NCBI RefSeq assembly: GCF_030687715.1
Contig: NZ_CP117445.1
Span: 623,501 to 687,500 of the forward strand
DNA length: 64,000 bases
Source: Pseudomonas sp. FP2196
GTDB taxonomy: Bacteria; Pseudomonadota; Gammaproteobacteria; Pseudomonadales; Pseudomonadaceae
Direction: 5' to 3'
In this document: positions 57,687 to 64,000 of the stretch, piece by piece
How positions within the stretch are numbered: the first letter of the stretch is position 1
Layout: the number at the start of each line of letters is the position of its first letter
Notes under the pieces: generated by a model
Seen by the model: the letters and a program-made list of their open reading frames with translations, nothing else
Database searches by the model: none
What the model was told of the DNA's origin: nothing
Made by a program: the position numbers and the translations under genes

Positions 57687-59188
57687 CAGTCGATCACCCG
57701 TCCTTTCAATGCGAAGAGACCTTGCGGACGTTTCTGGATAAACAGAATGATCAGCGCGAGGATCAGGATCTTGCCGAGCACCGCACCGATCTGCGGTTCG
57801 AGAATCTTGTTGGCGATACCGAGGCCGAACGCTGCGAGCACGCTGCCGGCCAACTGGCCAACACCGCCAAGCACCACGACCAGGAACGAGTCGATGATGT
57901 AGCTCTGGCCGAGATCCGGGCCGACGTTGCCGATCTGGCTCAGCGCTACCCCACCGAGGCCGGCGATGCCCGAACCGAGGCCGAAGGCGAGCATGTCGAC
58001 ACGTCCGGTCGGAACGCCGCAGCAGGCCGCCATGTTGCGGTTCTGGGTGACGGCACGCACGTTGAGGCCCAGGCGCGTCTTGTTCAGCAGCAGCCACGTC
58101 AGCACCACCACAAACAGTGCGAACGCGATGATGACGATGCGGTTGTACGGCAGCACCAGATTCGGCAGCACCTGAATCCCGCCGGACAGCCACGCCGGGT
58201 TCGCCACTTCGACGTTCTGTGCGCCGAACAGCAGGCGCACCAGTTGAATCAGCATCAGGCTGATGCCCCACGTCGCGAGCAGGGTTTCCAGTGGTCGGCC
58301 ATAGAGGTGGCGAATCACCGTGCGCTCCAGCGCCATACCGATGGCGGCGGTGACGAAGAACGCCACTGGCAATGCGATCAGCGGATAGAACTCAATGGCC
58401 TGCGGTGCATAACGCTGGAACATCAGTTGCACCACATACGTCGAGTAGGCGCCGAGCATCAGCATCTCGCCGTGGGCCATGTTGATCACGCCGAGCAAGC
58501 CGAAGGTGATCGCCAGTCCGAGTGCCGCCAGCAGCAGGATCGAACCGAGGGACATGCCGCTGAACGCCTGACCGAGTATTTCGCCGATCAGCAGTTTGCG
58601 TTTGACTTGGGCGAGGCTGGTTTCGGCGGCCGTGCGCACATTGGCATCGGCTTCGACACCCGGTTCGAGCAAGCCTTCGAGGCGGGTGCGGGCCAGTGGA
58701 TCGCCGGTTTCACCCAGCAAGCGCACGGCAGCCAGACGCACCGCCGGATCAGTGTCGACCAGTTGCAGATTGGCCAGCGCCAGGCTCAGGGCGGCGTGAA
58801 CGCTTTCATCTTTTTCACCAGCCAGTTGCTGGTCGAGGAATTTCAGCTGCGCGGGTTTCGCGCTTTTCTGCAATTGCTGCGCGGCACTCAGACGGATTTT
58901 GGCGTCGGCGGCGAGCAATTGGTGGCTGGCCAGAGCGGTGTCGATCAGACCCCGCAGGCGGTTGTTCAGGCGCAGGATTTTCGCTTGGCCGTCGATGGTC
59001 AACTCGCCTTGTTGCAGGGCGTTGATCAGTTCGATACGGGCCGGATCGGGCTGCGCGGCCCAGGCTTCGAGCAGTTTGGCCTGCTGCACGGGATTGGCCG
59101 CGACGAAGTCTTCGGCGTCGCCGGCGTGGGCGGCCATCGGCAGCAACATGGCGATGGCGAGGATGAAGCGATAAAGGGCAGTGGGCAT
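57686..59188 (-). CDS. urtB: Urea ABC transporter permease UrtB
   Basis: A 500-residue LivH-type permease with a signal peptide (residues 1 to about 22) and a 190-residue helical, periplasmic N-terminal domain (AAVRLLGETGDPLARTRLEG), then the membrane core (FGLLGVINMAHGEMLMLGAY; TRLGLNVRAVTQNRNMA; VVVLGGVGQLAGSVLA). The long N-terminal domain is usual for proteobacterial UrtB but not for LivH. AAGGCGA lies near the ATG at 59188. Confidence 0.95.
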   Translation of the reverse strand: MPTALYRFILAIAMLLPMAAHAGDAEDFVAANPVQQAKLLEAWAAQPDPARIELINALQQGELTIDGQAKILRLNNRLRGLIDTALASHQLLAADAKIRLSAAQQLQKSAKPAQLKFLDQQLAGEKDESVHAALSLALANLQLVDTDPAVRLAAVRLLGETGDPLARTRLEGLLEPGVEADANVRTAAETSLAQVKRKLLIGEILGQAFSGMSLGSILLLAALGLAITFGLLGVINMAHGEMLMLGAYSTYVVQLMFQRYAPQAIEFYPLIALPVAFFVTAAIGMALERTVIRHLYGRPLETLLATWGISLMLIQLVRLLFGAQNVEVANPAWLSGGIQVLPNLVLPYNRIVIIAFALFVVVLTWLLLNKTRLGLNVRAVTQNRNMAACCGVPTGRVDMLAFGLGSGIAGLGGVALSQIGNVGPDLGQSYIIDSFLVVVLGGVGQLAGSVLAAFGLGIANKILEPQIGAVLGKILILALIILFIQKRPQGLFALKGRVID

Positions 59189-59212
59189 ATTCAGTCGCCT
59201 TGACGCAGACAT

Positions 59213-59274
59213 TGTGGGAGCAGGCTTTTGTGGCGAGGGGATAAATCCCCTTGCCACAAATGCCCGCTCCCACA
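59213..59274. repeat. Family C palindrome nested inside a family A palindrome
   Basis: The outer arms 59213-59226 (TGTGGGAGCAGGCT) and 59261-59274 (TGCCCGCTCCCACA) belong to family A. The loop is replaced by a compact family C palindrome (59227-59260; TTTGTGGCGAGGGGAT/AAATCCCCTTGCCACAAA). It lies in the 130-base gap between urtA and urtB. Confidence 0.85.
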
Positions 59275-59318
59275 GGGATATGTGTCAGGCCAGAAAGTCA
59301 GGCCCGACACCCAATGGC

Positions 59319-60584
59319 TCAGTTGCTCTTCACCGCATAATCCGGCTTCTTGTCGTTGCCTTGAATGAACGGGCTCCACGGTTGCGCGCGGATCGGCCCT
59401 TCGGTCTGCCACACCACGTTGAACTGACCATCGGCCTGAATCTCGCCGATCATTACCGGTTTGTGCAGGTGGTGATTGGTCTTGTCCATGGTCAGCGTAT
59501 AGCCCGACGGCGCAGCGAAGGTCTGGCCGGCGAGGGCTTCGCGGACTTTGTCGACGTCGGTGGATTTGGCTTTTTCAACCGCCTGCGCCCACATGTGGAT
59601 GCCGACGTAAGTGGCTTCCATCGGGTCGTTGGTCACCGCTTTGTCGGCGCCCGGCAGGTTGTGTTTCTTCGCGTAGGCTTTCCAGTCAGCGACGAATTTC
59701 TTGTTCTGCGGGTTCTCCACGGATTCGAAGTAGTTCCACGCCGCGAGGTTGCCCACCAGCGGTTTGGTGTCGATGCCGCGCAGTTCTTCTTCGCCGACCG
59801 AGAACGCCACGACCGGTACGTCGGTAGCTTTCAGACCCTGGTTGGCCAGCTCTTTATAGAACGGCACGTTGGAGTCGCCGTTGACCGTCGAGATCACCGC
59901 AGTCTTGCCGCCAGCCGAGAATTTTTTGATGTTGGCAACGATGGTTTGATAGTCGCTGTGACCGAACGGGGTGTAGACCTCTTCGATGTCCTTGTCGGCC
60001 ACACCTTTGGAGTGCAGGAACGAACGCAGGATCTTGTTGGTGGTGCGCGGGTAGACGTAGTCGGTGCCGAGCAGGAAGTAACGCTTGGCGCTGCCGCCTT
60101 CTTCGCTCATCAGGTATTCAACCGCGGGGATCGCCTGCTGGTTCGGCGCCGCGCCGGTGTAGAACACGTTCGGCGACATCTCTTCGCCTTCGTACTGCAC
60201 CGGGTAGAACAGCAGGCCGTTAAGTTCTTCGAACACCGGCAGCACCGATTTGCGCGACACCGAAGTCCAGCAACCGAACACCACGGCGACCTTGTCCTGA
60301 GTCAGCAACTGCCGGCCCTTTTCGGCAAACAGCGGCCAGTTCGACGCCGGGTCGACGACCACCGGTTCGAGCATCTTGCCGTTGACGCCGCCCTTGGCGT
60401 TGATCTCGTCGATGGTCATCAACGCCATGTCTTTGAGCGATGTTTCGGAGATCGCCATGGTCCCGGACAACGAATGCAGAATCCCGACCTTGATGGTCTC
60501 GGCAGCCTGGACGGTCCAGGTCATGCCCATCGCGGCAATGGATGCCGTGAGTGTGAAAGCCTTGATCAAACTGCGACGCTTCAT
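59319..60584 (-). CDS. urtA: Urea ABC transporter periplasmic binding protein UrtA
   Basis: A 421-residue precursor with a signal peptide (residues 1 to about 28; AFTLTASIAAMGMTWTVQAAE). The mature protein starts ETIKVGILHSLSGTMAISET, the UrtA/AmiC-type hallmark, followed by FGCWTSVSRKSVLPVFEE and NGLLFYPVQYEGEE. GGAG lies 8 bases before the ATG at 60584. First gene of the urt-ure transcription unit, 67 bases downstream of a sigma-54-type promoter. The frame extends to 61430 over the next gene region, but this is not coding. Confidence 0.97.
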   Translation of the reverse strand: MKRRSLIKAFTLTASIAAMGMTWTVQAAETIKVGILHSLSGTMAISETSLKDMALMTIDEINAKGGVNGKMLEPVVVDPASNWPLFAEKGRQLLTQDKVAVVFGCWTSVSRKSVLPVFEELNGLLFYPVQYEGEEMSPNVFYTGAAPNQQAIPAVEYLMSEEGGSAKRYFLLGTDYVYPRTTNKILRSFLHSKGVADKDIEEVYTPFGHSDYQTIVANIKKFSAGGKTAVISTVNGDSNVPFYKELANQGLKATDVPVVAFSVGEEELRGIDTKPLVGNLAAWNYFESVENPQNKKFVADWKAYAKKHNLPGADKAVTNDPMEATYVGIHMWAQAVEKAKSTDVDKVREALAGQTFAAPSGYTLTMDKTNHHLHKPVMIGEIQADGQFNVVWQTEGPIRAQPWSPFIQGNDKKPDYAVKSN

Positions 60585-60650
60585 TGTGCGATCTCCATGA
60601 ACGTTAAAGTTTTTTATGGTTGGCAGATGCGGACGACTGAAGGGTGTTTT

Positions 60651-60665
60651 GCAAGGGCTGTGCCC
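60651..60665 (-). promoter_or_regulatory. Candidate sigma-54 promoter of the urt-ure operon
   Basis: On the minus strand GGGCAC-AGCCC-TTGC, followed by AA: one mismatch to TGGCAC-N5-TTGC with the GG and GC doublets correctly spaced. Two NtrC-like half-sites lie upstream: TGCACCAT at 60719-60726 and TTGGTGCA at 60747-60754. Confidence 0.55.
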
Positions 60666-60788
60666 GGTCGGGTCTGGGCAGGAAAATGTCGGTTTAGAGC
60701 GCTTGAGCGTGGGTGCGATGCACCATGAAGGGACGCAGGTGGCGCGTTGGTGCAGGCGGCCGCGCCAGATTGGGGCGCACATTACCCA

Positions 60789-60873
60789 TGTAGGAGCTGC
60801 CGAAGGCTGCGATCTTTTGATCTTGTCTTTAAAAAACAAAATCAAAAGATCGCAGCCTTCGGCAGCTCCTGCA
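60789..60873. repeat. Family B inverted repeat
   Basis: TGTAGGAGCTGCCGAAGGCT... faces its reverse complement with GATCTTTTGATCTT at the centre. It sits between urtA's upstream region and the end of the ABC transporter operon; the 308-base gap otherwise holds only the urtA promoter region. Confidence 0.9.
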
Positions 60874-60892
60874 GGAGACGGGGGGAAGCAGG

Positions 60893-61903
60893 TCAGCGAC
60901 GACGCATCAGGCCGATGAAGAACAGCCCGCCAATGGCCGCGGTAGCGACGCCGATCGGCAGGTCTTCGGGGGCAATCATTGTGCGTGCGGCGACGTCGAC
61001 CCAGATCAGAAACACACTCCCGATCAGCACGCACACCGGCAGCAATCGTCGGTGTTCGGCGCCGACCAGGCGTCGTGCAATGTGCGGCACCATCAGCCCG
61101 ACAAAACCGATGGAGCCGCTGATTGACACCAGCACTCCGGTCATCAACGAGGCGATGACGAAAACCCGCAGACGCACCGACCGGGCATTCAATCCGAGGG
61201 TGACGGCAGTCTGTTCGCCGGCCATTAACGCGTTCAACGGTCGCGCCATGCCCAGCAGCAAGATCAGCCCTAGCAGCACGCTGGCGGCCGGCACGGAGAG
61301 TAGCTCCCAACGCGCCAGCCCAAGCCCGCCGAGCATCCAGAACATCACCGCCGAACTGGCGCGGTGGTCGCCCATGAACAGCAGCAGATTGGCGATCGCC
61401 ATCATCACGAACGACACCGCCACGCCGCACAGCAGCAAGCGATCGCTGTCGAGCCGGCCATGCCGACTGGCAATCGCCAGCACCACCAGCATGCTCAGCA
61501 AGGCGCCGATAAACGCCGCAATCGGCAAAGTCAGCAGGCCGATGATTTCACCGACATGCAGCACCACGATCACCGCACCCAGCGTCGCCCCGGAAGTGAC
61601 GCCGAGCAAATGCGGGTCAGCCAGTGGATTACGCGTCACCGCTTGCAGCACCGCGCCGATCAGGGCCAACCCGGCACCCACCAGCGCGCCGAGCAACATG
61701 CGTGGCACGCGGATCAGCCAGACGATATGTTCCTGCCCGGCGCTCCAGTTCACCTCGCCGAAACCAAACACCTTATGCAGCAGAATCCGCCAGACCACGT
61801 CCACCGGCACCCGCGCAGGGCCGAAGCCGAGCGACACCACGCACGACATCAACAGCACGGCGCCGAGGGTGAGCAGCAACAGCGTGTAGCGACGGTTGAT
61901 CAT
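60893..61903 (-). CDS. FecCD/BtuC-family ABC transporter permease
   Basis: A 336-residue permease with about ten hydrophobic segments and family hallmarks RVPRMLLGALVGAGLALIGAVLQ, NPLADPHLLGVTSGA, GFVGLMVPHIARRLVGAEHR. It imports iron-siderophore, haem or cobalamin complexes with the adjacent binding protein and ATPase. Overlaps the binding-protein gene by 4 bases. Third gene of the operon. Confidence 0.93.
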   Translation of the reverse strand: MINRRYTLLLLTLGAVLLMSCVVSLGFGPARVPVDVVWRILLHKVFGFGEVNWSAGQEHIVWLIRVPRMLLGALVGAGLALIGAVLQAVTRNPLADPHLLGVTSGATLGAVIVVLHVGEIIGLLTLPIAAFIGALLSMLVVLAIASRHGRLDSDRLLLCGVAVSFVMMAIANLLLFMGDHRASSAVMFWMLGGLGLARWELLSVPAASVLLGLILLLGMARPLNALMAGEQTAVTLGLNARSVRLRVFVIASLMTGVLVSISGSIGFVGLMVPHIARRLVGAEHRRLLPVCVLIGSVFLIWVDVAARTMIAPEDLPIGVATAAIGGLFFIGLMRRR

Positions 61904-62847
61904 TCGCCGTGGAAACCTTTGGCCAGTGTTTCAACGGCCAGCACGTTGTCGATTCCCGGCGTGGCCTGCACATACGGAATGACGATGAAGCGTTGGTTTT
62001 TGATTGCGTCCACCGATTGCAGGGCTTTGTTCTTCAGCAGGAATTCAATTTTTTGATCGGCGGTGATTTCGCTGTAGTCGACGATCACGATCACCTGCGG
62101 GTTGTGCTCGACCACGGTTTCCCAGTTGACCCGGGTCCAGCTCGCTTCGACGTCATCGAGAATGTTGCGCCCACCCGCCGCATCAATCAGCGCTTGCGGC
62201 ATGCCGAGGCGACCGGAAGTCATGGCGCGGTCTTCGCCGCTGTCGTAGAGAAACACACGTGGTTTCTCGGCGGGCAGGTCTTTGCGCACTTGCGCGACTT
62301 GCGCCTGCATCTGGGCGATCAACGCATTGGCGCGATCTTGCACGTCGAAGATTTTGCCGAGGTTGCGCAGGTCGTTGTAGGTGTCTTCAAGCGAGGCGGC
62401 CGGGCGTTTCATCACGAAAGCGCAGGACTCGGTCAGCTCATAGACATTGATGCCCAGTGGTTGCAGGGTCTGCGGCGTGAGATCACCGCCCACGCGCATG
62501 CCGTAATCCCAGCCGGCGAAGAAGAAATCGACGTTGGCGTTGAGCAGGGTTTCCACCGACGGATATTTCGCGGCCAGCTCTGGCAGGCCGTCGAGCAGCG
62601 ACTGCATGTCAGGGGTCACCGACTTCCAGCCACTGACGCCGCTGTAACCGGCCATCCGCGATTTGAGGCCGAGGGCGAGCATCATCTGGGTCATGTTGAT
62701 GTCGTGGCTGACTGCGTGCTCTGGCGCTTGTTTGAAGGTTACTTCGCGGTTGCAGCTTTGAATGGTCAGCGGGTATTTCGTGGCCTCGGCCAAGGCTTGG
62801 GCACTGCATAGCAGTAGAGCGACGCAAAGCAGGGAACGCACAGTCAT
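61900..62847 (-). CDS. Periplasmic binding protein of a siderophore/cobalamin-type ABC transporter
   Basis: A 315-residue precursor: signal peptide (residues 1 to about 20, ending AQALAEA), then a class III (BtuF/FhuD-type) binding protein without the central hinge of other classes (HAVSHDINMTQMMLALGLKS; SVETLLNANVDFFFAGWDY). The ligand (ferric siderophore, haem, cobalamin or another metal chelate) cannot be told from sequence. It overlaps the ATPase gene upstream and the permease gene downstream by 4 bases each. Confidence 0.9.
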   Translation of the reverse strand: MTVRSLLCVALLLCSAQALAEATKYPLTIQSCNREVTFKQAPEHAVSHDINMTQMMLALGLKSRMAGYSGVSGWKSVTPDMQSLLDGLPELAAKYPSVETLLNANVDFFFAGWDYGMRVGGDLTPQTLQPLGINVYELTESCAFVMKRPAASLEDTYNDLRNLGKIFDVQDRANALIAQMQAQVAQVRKDLPAEKPRVFLYDSGEDRAMTSGRLGMPQALIDAAGGRNILDDVEASWTRVNWETVVEHNPQVIVIVDYSEITADQKIEFLLKNKALQSVDAIKNQRFIVIPYVQATPGIDNVLAVETLAKGFHGE

Positions 62848-63632
62848 GGTCGGGTTATCCAGGTGATTCGCGGGTAGCCGTGAAGAGGGTGGGAGTCGAT
62901 CAATGCCTCGACGCCAAAGACGTCGCGCAGCAGTTCAATGGTGAGGACTTGTTGCGGTGTGCCGCTGGCGACGATACGGCCGTGGTTGATCACGTAGAGT
63001 CGGTCGCAGAACGCGGCGGCCAGGTTCAGATCGTGGATGCTGGCGAGGGTGCCGATTTGCAGACGTTTGACCAGTTGCAGCAGTTCCAGCTGATAACGCG
63101 GGTCGAGGTGGTTGGTCGGCTCGTCGAGGATCAGCAGTTGCGGTTGCTGGGCCAGGGCTCGGGCGAGAATCACCCGCTGCTTTTCGCCGCCCGACAGCGT
63201 GGCGAAGGCGTGATCTTCGAAACCTTCAAGACCTACCGATTTGAGCGCTTGAGTCGCGAGGTTTCGGTCTTCGAGGGTTTCACCGTCAAACAGACCTTTG
63301 TGCGGCGTGCGGCCCATGGCGACAACTTCTTCGACGGTCAGGCCGAAGGCGTCGGGGAACTCCTGCAAGACCACGGCGATGCGTTGCGCGCACCAGCGTG
63401 AGGATTGTTTCCACACGTTGTGGTGATCGAGTTTGACCTCGCCGTGTTCCGGCTGACTGAAACGGTAGGCGCAACGCAACAGACTGGTCTTGCCGCTGCC
63501 GTTGGGGCCGATCAGGCCAACGAACTCACCGGCGGCCACTTGCAAGGATGCATCACGCAGCTGGAACTGGTGATGACAGTGGCCGTGGCCCAAGGGTGTC
63601 CAGGCAAGATTCGTGAGGGTCAACGCGGTCAT
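62844..63632 (-). CDS. ATPase of a siderophore/cobalamin-type ABC transporter
   Basis: A 262-residue FepC/BtuD-like ATPase: Walker [11 protein letters not shown], signature [15 protein letters not shown], Walker [13 protein letters not shown] and [15 protein letters not shown]. First gene of the three-gene operon, followed by the binding protein and permease with 4-base overlaps. The ribosome-binding site (GAGAAA) is weak. Immediately upstream is a family B repeat and then a receptor pseudogene. Confidence 0.92.
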   Translation of the reverse strand: MTALTLTNLAWTPLGHGHCHHQFQLRDASLQVAAGEFVGLIGPNGSGKTSLLRCAYRFSQPEHGEVKLDHHNVWKQSSRWCAQRIAVVLQEFPDAFGLTVEEVVAMGRTPHKGLFDGETLEDRNLATQALKSVGLEGFEDHAFATLSGGEKQRVILARALAQQPQLLILDEPTNHLDPRYQLELLQLVKRLQIGTLASIHDLNLAAAFCDRLYVINHGRIVASGTPQQVLTIELLRDVFGVEALIDSHPLHGYPRITWITRP

Positions 63633-63661
63633 CAATTTCTCATGCGGTGATACTTGCCCTG

Positions 63662-63743
63662 TGTAGGAGCTGCCGCAGGCTGCGATCTTTTGATCTTGCT
63701 CTTCAACAACATCAAAAGATCGCAGCCTGCGGCAGCTCCTACA
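63662..63743. repeat. Family B inverted repeat
   Basis: TGTAGGAGCTGCCGCAGGCT... faces its reverse complement around a 20-base centre, between the receptor remnant and the ATPase gene. Confidence 0.9.
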
Positions 63744-63753
63744 GGGGCTCGGG

Positions 63754-63921
63754 TTAGAAGGTGTAATCAGCCGTGACAAAAAACGACCTCGGCTCGCCAA
63801 GGATTCATTGCTGCCCGCCATTGTATTGGCTTTGCGCATACCGGCGGTCAAACAGATTGTTCACCTGCAAGCTCAGGGTGGTATTGCGCAAGGCCTGCCA
63901 CGACAGCGTCGCATCCATCAC
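63754..63921 (-). pseudogene. Remnant of a TonB-dependent receptor (last ~55 codons, with an in-frame stop)
   Basis: On the minus strand this reads VMDATLSWQALRNTTLSLQV, then NNLFDRRYAQSQYNGGQQ, an in-frame TGA (63805-63807), and ILGEPRSFFVTADYTF with a final TAA at 63754. NNLFDRRY and the terminal aromatic YTF are the standard end of a TonB-dependent outer-membrane receptor, the last strands of the barrel. The frame closes again at 63925, where similarity ends, directly next to a terminator from another gene. The receptor has thus lost its 5' part and also carries a nonsense codon. It probably served the ABC transporter downstream. Confidence 0.8.
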
Positions 63922-63925
63922 TTTT

Positions 63926-63958
63926 CAAAAGAATGCCCGCAGCTTTTGGCCGCGGGCA
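63926..63958 (-). terminator. Terminator of a minus-strand gene beyond the right edge
   Basis: On the minus strand TGCCCGC...GCGGGCA forms a hairpin followed by TTCTTTTG. The gene it serves lies beyond 64000; the remaining 42 bases could not be assigned. Confidence 0.6.
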
Positions 63959-64000
63959 GAATGGCAAATAAGAGTTATACAGTAACACTAAAAATCGCCG

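Noticed and set aside
57687..58271. N-terminal extension of the urtC frame over urtB
   Set aside because: It overlaps urtB in another frame on the same strand; ATG 57686 gives the family start and a one-base overlap with the urtB stop.
57722..59203. 493-codon plus-strand frame opposite urtB
   Set aside because: Gln/His/Arg-rich shadow of urtB without a ribosome-binding site or domain; urtB is intact on the other strand.
60585..61430. N-terminal extension of the urtA frame to 61430
   Set aside because: The extension has no similarity to UrtA and runs opposite or across the permease gene; the signal peptide begins at 60584.

Overview
The window looks like a chromosomal segment from a Pseudomonas of the P. 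fluorescens/P. putida lineage. The evidence is azurin, a DesT-type regulator beside ureEFG, a methionine-sulfoximine-type acetyltransferase inside the urease operon, D-lysine/pipecolate genes (amaA, amaB), a Pseudomonas-type branched-chain amino acid transporter, high GC content, and three families of short palindromic repeats typical of this group. No rRNA, tRNA, insertion sequence, phage or CRISPR was seen. All assignments come from reading the sequence and from memory of the families; no database search was run.

Layout. 1-1960: N-terminal 653 residues of a large minus-strand protein that runs off the left edge. 2193-4505: ygiQ. 4829-11569: a three-gene set (transglutaminase plus putative amidoligase; circularly permuted ATP-grasp plus alpha-E; free-standing transglutaminase), preceded by a sigma-54/NtrC-like promoter. 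11778-15595: a small basic protein, a LOG-type phosphoribohydrolase, azurin, and the NAD salvage pair pncB-nadE. 15646-18747: a stretch that looks more AT-rich, with two tiny overlapping genes, an alanine/glycine:sodium symporter and an XRE-type regulator. 18762-22839: LysR regulator, amaB, amaA. 23208-28385: livKHMGF behind two sigma-54-type promoters. 28437-29223: non-coding, with DnaA-box-like motifs. 29224-32297: a dehydrogenase, a cation diffusion facilitator and an AGE-family epimerase. 32497-34907: ureE-ureF-ureG-hupE/ureJ. 35150-46019: mixed functions (desT, a secreted tandem-repeat protein, AsmA, ferritin-like protein, LysR, FMN oxidoreductase, SMR exporter, lipase, EamA exporter, AraC, PsiF, AI-2E). 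46195-50317: YegD-type Hsp70, cbpA-cbpM and a histidine kinase. 50472-60584: urtABCDE-ureDA-GNAT-GNAT-ureBC, all on the minus strand. 60893-63632: a siderophore/cobalamin-type ABC transporter, followed by the decayed 3' end of a TonB-dependent receptor.

Theme. Nitrogen acquisition dominates: urea uptake and hydrolysis, nickel supply and urease maturation, branched-chain amino acid uptake, and lysine catabolism. Sequences matching the -24/-12 consensus (TGGCAC-N5-TTGC), several with NtrC-like GCAC-N7-GTGC motifs upstream, precede livK (twice), ureE, urtA and the transglutaminase/ATP-grasp set. This suggests that the poorly understood peptide-ligase/transglutaminase system belongs to the nitrogen-limitation response, which is the most interesting inference from this window.
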